Positions 1 through 5,966 of a stretch of 8,522 nt of DNA are shown here, one piece after another. The translations under genes and the position numbers were made by a program. Source of the stretch: Nitrososphaerota archaeon (GTDB lineage: Archaea > Thermoproteota > Nitrososphaeria > Nitrososphaerales > UBA57); assembly GCA_022572285.1 (NCBI GenBank), contig JACZWF010000059.1, positions 1 through 8,522 on the forward strand, in the 5' to 3' direction. How positions within the stretch are numbered: position 1 is the first letter of the stretch; each line of letters opens with the position of its first letter. The notes under the pieces are model-generated. The model was given only the letters and a program-made list of their open reading frames with translations, was not told the origin of the DNA and did not search any database.

Positions 1-527
1 TCGCGCCGATAGACGGCGGCCGCGATGATTTTCTCGGCGCGTTCGCGGTGACGGCCGGTCACGGCTGTCTCGAACTGGCCGAAGAATTTGAAAAACAGCA
101 TGACGACTATCACTCCATTATGACCAAGGCGATCGCCGATCGACTGGCCGAGGCGTTCGCCGAGATGCTGCACCGGCAGGCGCGGATCGACTGGGGATAC
201 GGCCGCGACGAAGAATTGAGCAACGACGATCTGACCGCCGAGAAGTACCGCGGCATCCGGCCGGCATTCGGTTATCCCGCCTGTCCCGATCACACGGAGA
301 AGCGGGCGCTGTTCGATTTGCTGCACGCGGAAGACAACACGGGCATCACGCTGACGGAAAACTACGCCATGTGGCCGGCGGCATCCGTCAGCGGCCTCTA
401 CTTCGCGCACCCGGAAGCCCGTTATTTCGCAGTCGATCGGATCACCAAAGATCAGCTCGACGACTACGATCGTCTCTCTCGGTATTCCTCCGATAAAAGC
501 TCCACTGTTATCAAAGTAGATCAATAG
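1..527 (+). CDS. metH: MetH C-terminal fragment (B12-dependent methionine synthase), 5' partial and broken at 3' end
   Basis: The frame is open from base 3 and enters from outside the window. It encodes the cobalamin-activation (AdoMet-binding) domain of methionine synthase, which reductively remethylates inactive cob(II)alamin using S-adenosylmethionine. Visible family motifs are the helix ending EFEKQHDDY, the KAIADRLAEAFAEMLH helix, the AdoMet-binding RPAFGYPACPDHTEK (bases 258-302), LTENYAMWPAASVSG, and DQLDDY ending at base 467. MetH normally continues about 25 more residues (an ARRKG...EVERWL...NLGY-type tail). Here the frame instead runs into unrelated sequence (DRLSRYSSDK...) and stops at a TAG at 525-527. 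Codon use is G+C-rich and bacterial-looking, unlike all that follows. Family identity is secure; the end is an artefact or breakpoint, not a natural terminus. The ATG/GTG codons inside the window are not the true start. Confidence 0.95.
   Translation, partial: APIDGGRDDFLGAFAVTAGHGCLELAEEFEKQHDDYHSIMTKAIADRLAEAFAEMLHRQARIDWGYGRDEELSNDDLTAEKYRGIRPAFGYPACPDHTEKRALFDLLHAEDNTGITLTENYAMWPAASVSGLYFAHPEARYFAVDRITKDQLDDYDRLSRYSSDKSSTVIKVDQ
460..475. other. Composition and homology breakpoint, probable assembly misjoin
   Basis: MetH similarity ends at base 467 (residue Y of DQLDDY). From about 468 the sequence changes from G+C-rich bacterial coding to moderate-G+C archaeal-type sequence. A minus-strand reading frame from the right side (start at 626) also reaches this point without a stop. 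Two unrelated genes facing each other and both truncated at one position is the expected signature of a chimeric contig. A short shared GATCG at 468-472 could be the joining microhomology. Confidence 0.8.
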
Positions 528-626
528 AGCACTGAACAGAAGAAGCATGGTGCTGACTGTGACCTTCTGAGAAGGCTTCATCTTTCGAAGAACGGGACTC
601 CTTTCTTCGCCCTTGATCGAGATCAT
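468..626 (-). CDS. Truncated membrane-anchored protein, N-terminus only
   Basis: An ATG at 626-624 opens a frame of about 52 codons with no stop before the breakpoint near 468. The product has a basic, cytoplasmic-looking start (MISIKGEERSPVLRKMKPSQ) followed by one hydrophobic segment (VSTMLLLFSALLIYF, about residues 24-38) and then DNSGAFIGGIPRE. This pattern fits a signal anchor or first membrane helix. It lies 63 bp downstream of the SpoIIM-domain gene on the same strand, with no TATA-like box of its own (its upstream is C/G-rich), so the two are probably co-transcribed. The family cannot be identified from this fragment. In some archaea SpoIIM-type genes neighbour MoxR/DUF58/DUF4129-type membrane clusters, but nothing here proves that. 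The rest of the gene is missing because of the misjoin. Confidence 0.6.
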
Positions 627-689
627 ATCTCGACTCTCGGATTGTACCGGGTGGCCCGGGTCGTAAATTTCTGTGTTGATTCTCAAAAC

Positions 690-2243
690 TCAAATCCAAC
701 CATAAAGACTCATGATATACGGCGTTAGGATCGCTTCGACAAGCCCAGCAATTAAAAATATCGGAGCCAGTCCTATCACCACGTAGAGGGATTGCCTGAT
801 GTCCTTTCTGAGCTGATTGGACATTCTTCTAGTGGGTATGGTCTTCAAAACGCCAATCCCTAAGCGGAGTCCTACCGAACCGGCAAGAACGAAAGCGGGA
901 AGTTCTAAAACACCATGCGGAACTATTGCCGCGAGAAACATCGTGTAGTTTGGGGTGAGTTGTGAAACGACTCCAAGAATGAACCCGTTGAAGACTAGTC
1001 CAATCACAGTAGGCAGGAGGCCTAGTCCCGCGAATGCGGTCGCTAATGAGACTTGCCAGTTGTTAAAGGAGATATCAATGCCGAGGAAGGGGGGGACGAT
1101 ACTCTGGAATTCAGGGTTTATCCGGCCAACTTCGTATCCAGAAGATAGAATCACATCTAGAAGCCCGTTTGTGGCAACATCCACACCCCAAAGAAACCCG
1201 GCGAAGATCAAGACCGCTGAGATTAAGTGGAAGGGGATATTCGATATCCCGAGAGCAAAATTTCTTACCTCTCGCAGGCCTAGTTTTACTTTATCCAAGA
1301 CAGATCTTATTACGATTCCCCATTGAATAATTCTCCACTCTTTTCCATCGTCGATCAAGTTATCAGCCTCTAGAACAGCTCCTCGATAGATTCCGACCTT
1401 AGTCAGGTGGAGTATGGGAATGATGAGGAAATTTACAAGAACTAAGAGAAGTGTCGAGATCGTCAAGCCAATAAGGTCAGTAGAGGTGATTATGATTCCG
1501 ATTGCTATAACGGTCCCGATTCTGACTACCAGATATGTAATGCTTTGACCTGGGATTCTCGATACCATTTGAAAGCTCCTCGAGATTGCACCCAGTCCTG
1601 ATGTCCTGTCCAGTATTACCGAAGGATAAGCATAGATGGTAAATACAGCAAAGAAAAGTCCTGCAACAATTCCTATGATTAGTAGACCGAGGAGGGGAAA
1701 AATCTGAGAGGGGAGGGTTGGGCTAGGACCGTTTACCAGTAGAAGGATGGCAATCGCTCCTCCGATTACTATCGCAGGTCCATATACCAAGGAATTTACC
1801 AAAAGGAAAGTCCAGGAGATGGATCGCCATCTTCCTTGAAATTGATCAAGAACATCGTCCACCTGTAGCTTCTCTTTTTCCATCAACAGATTGTATGATC
1901 CGTATTCTACTGAGATTACAAATCCCGAGCCTGCGATTGACACGAATGTAAACGCTACAAGAGCCACTAAGATAGTCGGAATAAGAAGAGAGAGCAGTTC
2001 GGGTGAGGAAACCAAGGCGAGGAATTCATTAGGATCGAGAAGAAGTAACAGGTTGTCTGGTAGGAGCCCCTTTGATGTGAGTTGTGAAATAAGGATCAAT
2101 ATCGGTAAAATAATTGCAGCTTGCTTTGCTACCTGCAACGCGGAATTTAGCATCGCAGGCATCATTACAGATGGGTTACTCTGCCAAGCTCCAACAGACG
2201 ACTCGAAGAGAGTGTCGAAGCTTCTCAAGCGTATTTTCTCCAT
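690..2243 (-). CDS. Polytopic membrane protein with C-terminal SpoIIM (stage II sporulation M) domain
   Basis: The protein is 517 aa and strongly hydrophobic. The N-terminal half has about six membrane helices (roughly residues 28-53, 84-111, 144-170, 182-208, 236-254 and 258-282), resembling the archaeal polytopic membrane domains found beside or fused to SpoIIM; I cannot assign that half to a named family with confidence. The C-terminal half (about 330-517) is a SpoIIM/DUF95 domain, with the characteristic VPHGVLELPAFVLAGSVGLRLG-like segment at 441-462 and the closing LVEAILTP at 501-508. In Bacillus SpoIIM works in the peptidoglycan-remodelling engulfment complex. The archaeal relatives have no established role and no link to sporulation. 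The ATG at 2243 is preceded by a weak Shine-Dalgarno-like GAAGGT six bases upstream (2249-2254 on the complement). It is divergent from the DoxX-like gene across a 78-bp gap. Confidence 0.85.
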   Translation of the reverse strand: MEKIRLRSFDTLFESSVGAWQSNPSVMMPAMLNSALQVAKQAAIILPILILISQLTSKGLLPDNLLLLLDPNEFLALVSSPELLSLLIPTILVALVAFTFVSIAGSGFVISVEYGSYNLLMEKEKLQVDDVLDQFQGRWRSISWTFLLVNSLVYGPAIVIGGAIAILLLVNGPSPTLPSQIFPLLGLLIIGIVAGLFFAVFTIYAYPSVILDRTSGLGAISRSFQMVSRIPGQSITYLVVRIGTVIAIGIIITSTDLIGLTISTLLLVLVNFLIIPILHLTKVGIYRGAVLEADNLIDDGKEWRIIQWGIVIRSVLDKVKLGLREVRNFALGISNIPFHLISAVLIFAGFLWGVDVATNGLLDVILSSGYEVGRINPEFQSIVPPFLGIDISFNNWQVSLATAFAGLGLLPTVIGLVFNGFILGVVSQLTPNYTMFLAAIVPHGVLELPAFVLAGSVGLRLGIGVLKTIPTRRMSNQLRKDIRQSLYVVIGLAPIFLIAGLVEAILTPYIMSLYGWI

Positions 2244-2292
2244 AGATTACCTTCGGCTCTTAATGAATCCTCCATACATTCCACCGCAGAAC

Positions 2293-2300
2293 GTATATTC
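2293..2300 (+). promoter_or_regulatory. TATA-like box for the DoxX-like gene
   Basis: GTATATTC is centred about 25 bp before the TTG at 2322. That is the archaeal TATA-to-transcription-start distance, so the mRNA would begin at or within a few bases of the start codon (leaderless). No Shine-Dalgarno sequence is present. The box lies in the divergent gap shared with the SpoIIM-domain gene. Confidence 0.55.
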
Positions 2301-2321
2301 AATGATGAATCTGAGATCTTA

Positions 2322-3362
2322 TTGATCCGCATCGGTAGTTTCGCCATAACAATCAAGGCGGCTCTCCTCCTTGGACTGTTACTATGGTTCCTTGGAGGAT
2401 CTATGGGCTTTGCATATGGCCATATCAGATACGTTTTGAATGAAGAAGAAATCGCGAGCGTCGAGGACATTGGTCCGCTCATGGTAACTCAAGCCGACAA
2501 CCTTGCGGTGTTGATGTTGTCTGGACTTTTGCTATTAGTCATAGTCCAGTTCGGAGGTGTATTCCTAACGGGGAAAAGTATTACCAACAAAGTTGAACGG
2601 TTCTTGTCCTCGATAGAGGGATATGTCCCCTTAATCCTGAGAGTCATGGTGGGGGGATTTCTCGTGCTTTCTGGTGCCGCCGGACAACTCTTCTCACCTG
2701 AACCCGGGTTAGAGTTAGCTAATCTGCAGACCCCTATCTCCATAATCCAGGTTGTCGCAGGAGGTCTACTATTACTAGGGTTCTTAACCAAAGTAGGTGC
2801 CGGCCTTCTAGGATTATTGGTAGCAATATCGTTTTTCCAACTGGGTGTGCATGGTTTGGATCAGTTTGTTCTTCTTGGTGTAGCTGTTCTACTCTTTTTC
2901 GAGGGAGGCTTGCGCCAGAGTATGGATGCCTTTACCCTGGCTAAGGTAAGAACTTTGGGGAAGGTTGGGACGTGGCTGGGTAAGCTCAAGATTTACAGTA
3001 TGCCAATGTTAAGGACAAGTCTAGGCATTAATCTAATCTGGCTAGGACTTACTGAGAAACTCCTCGCACCACAACTTACTGAGGCTGCAATCCTGAAATA
3101 TGACGTTCCATTTTTTCCAGAAATACGCCTCTTTGTCTTTCTCTTCGGTTTCTTCGAAATTCTCCTCGGACTTCACTACCTTCTCGGTATATTCAATCGT
3201 CTTATCTCAGTTATCTTTCTCGGACTGCTGATGACGGCGTTCTTGCTTTTTGGAGAGGGGATAAACCACCTCCACCTATTTGGAATAGCGATTGCTTTCT
3301 TAATACGAGGTGCAGGCCCCTTCCGAATGGACATCTCAGTGCTAACGAGGACAGATAAATAA
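2322..3362 (+). CDS. Duplicated DoxX-like integral membrane protein
   Basis: 346 aa with about ten membrane helices. After an N-terminal part (helices near 10-32 and 60-83) come two DoxX-like four-helix units, at about 102-196 and 229-332. They align in their second halves: VAGGLLLLGFLTKVGAGLLGLLVA...HGLDQFVLLGVAVLLFFEGG in unit 1 corresponds to FGFFEILLGLHYLLGIFNRLIS...NHLHLFGIAIAFLIRGAG in unit 2. DoxX-family proteins are small membrane proteins linked in different organisms to quinone or thiosulfate oxidation or to redox stress; no catalytic role can be read here. TTG at 2322 is chosen because a TATA-like box lies 25 bp upstream and there is no in-frame ATG nearby. The frame is open further upstream, so a longer N-terminus is possible. 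It converges on the isomerase gene with 27 bp between stops. Confidence 0.75.
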   Translation: MIRIGSFAITIKAALLLGLLLWFLGGSMGFAYGHIRYVLNEEEIASVEDIGPLMVTQADNLAVLMLSGLLLLVIVQFGGVFLTGKSITNKVERFLSSIEGYVPLILRVMVGGFLVLSGAAGQLFSPEPGLELANLQTPISIIQVVAGGLLLLGFLTKVGAGLLGLLVAISFFQLGVHGLDQFVLLGVAVLLFFEGGLRQSMDAFTLAKVRTLGKVGTWLGKLKIYSMPMLRTSLGINLIWLGLTEKLLAPQLTEAAILKYDVPFFPEIRLFVFLFGFFEILLGLHYLLGIFNRLISVIFLGLLMTAFLLFGEGINHLHLFGIAIAFLIRGAGPFRMDISVLTRTDK

Positions 3363-3368
3363 CGGGCA

Positions 3369-3373
3369 TTTTT
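3369..3373 (+). terminator. Short oligo-T tract after the DoxX-like gene
   Basis: TTTTT begins six bases after the TAA of the DoxX-like gene and is followed by T-rich sequence (CCTAATTCTATCTATTCTAC). Archaeal RNA polymerase can terminate at oligo-T without a hairpin. The evidence is the tract and its position between convergent genes only. Confidence 0.35.
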
Positions 3374-3389
3374 CCTAATTCTATCTATT

Positions 3390-4376
3390 CTACTGGGCTA
3401 TCTTCTTGCCGGGTATGGCCAGCTGGCCTCGGAATTTCATGTGATCTTTGAAAATTTCCCTCATCACAGAGAAAACGCCTGAGGGAGGAATTAATCCTCT
3501 TTCGCTAATCAACACGTCGATATATTCAGGCGGAGTTACATCGAATTGTGGATTCCTAATCTTTAAAGTGGGATAGTCTCCTAAGAGATCTTTTCTCATT
3601 ACTTCGGCGGGATCACGCTCTTCAAGCTCGATAAGGTCTCCATAGATAGAATTGTGATCGAGTTTGTAGGTCTCGGCGGCCACCATCACTTTGACTCTAG
3701 CTTCATTTGCTAAGGTAGCTATCTGCGACGTCCCTATCTTGCTTACCACCGCTCCATTTACAGCAATCGCGTCTGCACCCACGATGACCTTGTCAACATC
3801 ATCTATGACCATCCTTACACACGAATCGATTATCATGGTCGTATCAATTCCATACTCACAGAGTTTTTGTGAGGTCTGGTAACCCTGACTTTGAGGCCGG
3901 GTTTCTGTGTTTATGACGCTGATCTTTTTCCCCTGGTCATGAGCATGCTTTAGCACGCTAAGGGCAGCTCTGCTGTCACTATGGGTGAGAATAACATCTC
4001 CGTCACGTAACCGTTTTGCACCGAACTCTCCTAATTTGTCTATCGCACCCTTAATTTCCTCAATACATCTATTCGCAACATCGACCGCGGCAGATCTAAT
4101 ATCCTCAACGGACTGACCTTCGTCCGACAAAGTGATAACTGGGATTAAAATCGAGTCAACTGTGTTCGGGAGCGAAACCGCTGTCGGCCTAGCACCTTTT
4201 AGTTGATACGACATCTTCAGGATTCGATCTTTGAAATCGTCTGGAGAAGATGACTGGAGCTGTTGAATGTAATCTCTCAGAGTCTCTGCAGCATATCGAG
4301 CGATTGCACTAGCCCCTCTAACTTCTCGTGAACTAATCTTTTCGACAGCTCGTTCAACCGCCCCGGCTTCAACCAT
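3390..4376 (-). CDS. Ribose-1,5-bisphosphate isomerase family protein (archaeal IF2B-like), Ser at catalytic Cys position
   Basis: 328 aa, the usual length for the family, which converts ribose 1,5-bisphosphate to ribulose 1,5-bisphosphate in the archaeal AMP-degradation pathway, feeding form III RuBisCO. Visible motifs are RGASAIARYAAETL (20-33), GARPTAVSLPNTVD (61-74), the THxxS loop (131-135), NTETRPQSQG (156-165), VGADAIAVNGAVVSKIGTSQIA (199-220), AAETYKLD (233-240), ELEERDPAEV (250-259) and FDVTPPEYIDVLISERGLIPP (278-298). Asp202 matches the catalytic aspartate known in the Thermococcus enzyme. The expected catalytic Cys133, however, is serine here (THSDS). The protein could be an active variant, an inactive homologue or a regulatory eIF2B-like paralogue. 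The ATG at 4376 has a TATA-like box about 30 bp upstream and a weak context otherwise. No RuBisCO or AMP phosphorylase gene is in the window. Confidence 0.88.
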   Translation of the reverse strand: MVEAGAVERAVEKISSREVRGASAIARYAAETLRDYIQQLQSSSPDDFKDRILKMSYQLKGARPTAVSLPNTVDSILIPVITLSDEGQSVEDIRSAAVDVANRCIEEIKGAIDKLGEFGAKRLRDGDVILTHSDSRAALSVLKHAHDQGKKISVINTETRPQSQGYQTSQKLCEYGIDTTMIIDSCVRMVIDDVDKVIVGADAIAVNGAVVSKIGTSQIATLANEARVKVMVAAETYKLDHNSIYGDLIELEERDPAEVMRKDLLGDYPTLKIRNPQFDVTPPEYIDVLISERGLIPPSGVFSVMREIFKDHMKFRGQLAIPGKKIAQ

Positions 4377-4402
4377 TGGGAAGTTTACTGGACGCGTGGT
4401 TG

Positions 4403-4410
4403 TACTTAAA
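4403..4410 (-). promoter_or_regulatory. TATA-like box for the isomerase-family gene
   Basis: On the minus strand this reads TTTAAGTA, at about -27 to -34 from the ATG at 4376. That predicts a transcript with a very short or no leader. It implies the gene can be transcribed separately from the 283-aa gene that ends 67 bp upstream. Confidence 0.45.
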
Positions 4411-4443
4411 CTCCGTTTTCCCAGCTGGGCAGATTGTTCCTGA

Positions 4444-5295
4444 CTAGGGGATAGACGAAAGTTTCGAAATCAGCTCGTCCTCGTACTGCACATGGTGCCT
4501 GAAGTGATCGTTCGGATCGGCTATGAGGGTGTAAAGCCAATATATACCAAAGAGTCCGAAGGTTACAATACTTAGGATTATGTACAGAATGAAACTACGG
4601 TTTGGCGTTGGATCAATTCGACGCACTGATAACTCTAGACCTGCACTCTGAAGGATCCGATTAGAGTCTTCGAGGAATCCATCCTCGTTTCTCTCATGAA
4701 TTCGAAAGTCCTTCCCGAGGAAGTAGAGGATGTAAAGGATTGCAAAAACGTTCACGACTGGAATGAATGCAAGAATGGTCCAAAGGATCGCGCTCTTCTC
4801 ATCGTCGGTGGTTTTCATTTCTCTGGTAGTTCTCTCGAGATTGGATAATCCTACCTCAGCATCCAGACCTTTCTTGGAGGTTAGACTTCTGAGATACGAG
4901 ATTAAATCCTCCGAGAATCTTGACTGTCTCCGAAAGTGCTTGTTTCTCCTACTGAGTAATAGGTAGAGGAGATAGGCATAGAGGAGGGAAGAAATGAGTC
5001 CACCAGCTAGGCCGAAGCTGGTTATCAGTGCAAGCGCACCTGGGAGACCTGAAACTGAAGGTGGGGGTATATTGAAGTCAAAGTCAGGATCTAGTGGATC
5101 AAAACCTTCAAGATCTTCTATCGGGATGGAGGATACTGCGGTGAAAGCAAGTGCCAGAGCTGCTGTAGCTACCACAACACCGATCGCTACAGCTATGAAT
5201 GGAAGTAACACCCATGCAGGTGAAAGAATCTTGTCGGTATTTGCACGATCGCGGACGTCCTGCCGTAGGTTTTCTAACCCTGAATCTTCGCCCAA
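4444..5295 (-). CDS. Membrane protein with three TM-plus-helix repeats (DUF4234-like)
   Basis: 283 aa. Hydrophobic segments are at about 26-53, 84-114, 168-194 and 234-259, with an acidic, proline-rich loop at 58-81 (IEDLEGFDPLDPDFDF...). Three times a membrane segment is followed by a short polar motif: NKHFRRQSRFSEDLISYLRSL (118-138), KDFRIHERNEDGFLEDSNRIL (195-215) and DHFRHHVQYEDELISKLSSI (263-282). The last unit (ILYIILSIVTFGLFGIYWLY then HFRHH) resembles DUF4234-type membrane domains. Function is unknown. The start is doubtful: TTG at 5295 is the first usable codon after an in-frame TGA (5301-5299), yet an ATG seven codons before that TGA (5322) is in the same frame and has a TATA-like box at the right distance. 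The gene ends in TAG, 67 bp before the isomerase gene. Confidence 0.65.
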   Translation of the reverse strand: MGEDSGLENLRQDVRDRANTDKILSPAWVLLPFIAVAIGVVVATAALALAFTAVSSIPIEDLEGFDPLDPDFDFNIPPPSVSGLPGALALITSFGLAGGLISSLLYAYLLYLLLSRRNKHFRRQSRFSEDLISYLRSLTSKKGLDAEVGLSNLERTTREMKTTDDEKSAILWTILAFIPVVNVFAILYILYFLGKDFRIHERNEDGFLEDSNRILQSAGLELSVRRIDPTPNRSFILYIILSIVTFGLFGIYWLYTLIADPNDHFRHHVQYEDELISKLSSIP

Positions 5296-5344
5296 CTTTC
5301 ATTTATTTCGGTCTTTAGACATCCTATTAAGAATAGCTGAGTCG

Positions 5345-5350
5345 AATATT
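5345..5350 (-). promoter_or_regulatory. TATA-like box upstream of the 283-aa membrane protein gene
   Basis: AATATT lies at -23 to -28 from the ATG at 5322, which is in frame with the 283-aa gene but separated from it by a TGA codon. It is about 50 bp from the TTG at 5295. The spacing therefore favours 5322 as the original leaderless start. Confidence 0.4.
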
Positions 5351-5472
5351 GATCTAGGAATCGAGACTCCTCCGATTGTTTCAGCCTCTCCCAACCCGAC
5401 CTCTGACTTTCTGCTGCCTGAGATGGGTCTGGTTACTTGTGGATTAATTGACTGTAAAAAGATTCATGAAAG

Positions 5473-5482
5473 TTTTTATCTA
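5473..5482 (+). promoter_or_regulatory. TATA-like box for the 5503 small ORF and the KOW-like gene pair
   Basis: TTTTTATCTA lies about 21-30 bp before the ATG at 5503, followed by a pyrimidine-rich stretch (TTTTTCTTCTCTCTCT). The spacing fits a leaderless archaeal mRNA starting at the small ORF. It sits in the 180-bp divergent gap with the 283-aa membrane gene, where I see no other gene or RNA. Confidence 0.45.
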
Positions 5483-5502
5483 CATTTTTCTTCTCTCTCT
5501 GG

Positions 5503-5631
5503 ATGAATGCGCGGAGAGTCATCGGACGCGCAATGCGAACATTTTTCATTCCTTACGGGGTTCTGGTGCTATTCATAGTCTCAAGTAGAATTAGTAGGAT
5601 AATTAGAGGTATGGATAGCGCGCGCTACTAG
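5503..5631 (+). CDS. Small single-TM protein, possibly the displaced N-terminus of the next gene
   Basis: This is a 42-codon frame: MNARRVIGRAMRTFFIPYGV, then LVLFIVSSRISRIIRGMDSA, then RY and TAG. It has an arginine-rich start, one hydrophobic helix (about 13-27) and a second basic stretch. A TATA-like box about 26 bp upstream supports expression from the ATG. The last codons run through the (GC)4 tract at 5618-5625, and the stop follows directly. If that tract were one GC unit shorter, the frame would continue as MDSALLVFALIFFGATIIPVYG into the following KOW-like gene, giving one protein of about 153 aa with two membrane segments. It is either a separate micro-protein or the 5' part of a frame-shifted gene; I favour the second. 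Confidence 0.45.
   Translation: MNARRVIGRAMRTFFIPYGVLVLFIVSSRISRIIRGMDSARY
5618..5625. repeat. (GC)4 tract within palindrome AGCGCGCGCT
   Basis: GCGCGCGC flanked by A and T, forming a perfect 10-bp palindrome (5617-5626). It lies at the end of the 5503 ORF, where removing one GC unit would join it to the KOW-like frame. Confidence 0.9.
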
Positions 5632-5639
5632 TCTTTGCG

Positions 5640-5966
5640 TTGATATTCTTCGGGGCAACTATAATCCCAGTATATGGCGCTCTTAACCTCACACCACTTA
5701 CGGAAGATAGACCGCTTGAAGTAGACCACCGTGTCCGAGTTCTAGTGGGCCAAAACGAAGGTCGGGTAGGAGAAATCTCCAAGATCTTAGACTACAATTC
5801 AGGAATGTTGTATCGAGTCGACGGACTTCCAGAGATTTACTCAGAATCGAATGAATATCACCTCAATCAACTGGAGCGAGTAGAGCTTCACACCGAATTC
5901 CAGGGTATCCGTGACTTGATTGGATTCTTGGAGCAACTCCTAGCACCAGAGGGGGGAAGGAGTTGA
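5640..5966 (+). CDS. KOW/SH3-like domain protein, membrane-anchored, first of a tandem pair
   Basis: 108 aa from the TTG at 5640. The frame is open back to a TAG at 5616-5618 and reads RALLVFALIFFGATIIPVYG there, so a hydrophobic anchor precedes the soluble part. Residues about 29-80 form a small all-beta-looking unit: VDHRVRVLVGQNEGRVGEIS, then a GMLYRVDGLPEIY hairpin and NEYHLNQLERV. The G-x-G-x-I/V turn pattern resembles KOW or SH3-like barrels. A charged helix (IRDLIGFLEQLL) closes the protein. It aligns across this domain with the next gene. No Shine-Dalgarno site precedes 5640, which makes TTG-5640 a weak start. Fusion to the 5503 ORF by a two-base change in the (GC)4 tract is the better explanation. 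The substrate and role are unknown. Confidence 0.6.
   Translation: MIFFGATIIPVYGALNLTPLTEDRPLEVDHRVRVLVGQNEGRVGEISKILDYNSGMLYRVDGLPEIYSESNEYHLNQLERVELHTEFQGIRDLIGFLEQLLAPEGGRS

Noticed and set aside
647..659. CCGGG-TGG-CCCGG hairpin between two minus-strand genes, possible terminator
   Set aside because: The stem is only 5 bp with a 3-base loop and no oligo-T follows on the minus strand; the genes look co-transcribed.
511..699. 62-codon minus-strand ORF
   Set aside because: It overlaps the truncated membrane-protein start (626) in another frame and the end of the SpoIIM-domain gene. Its product is polar and without a recognisable pattern.
1891..2325. 144-codon plus-strand ORF
   Set aside because: It is antisense to the SpoIIM-domain gene, and its end overlaps the promoter and start of the DoxX-like gene.
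5323..5502. Possible tRNA or small RNA in the divergent gap
   Set aside because: No cloverleaf, no T-loop GTTCRA motif and no strong hairpin were found by reading both strands.
4994..5506. 170-codon plus-strand ORF
   Set aside because: It is mostly the antisense shadow of the 283-aa membrane protein; the product lacks coherent composition and it ends inside the divergent promoter region.
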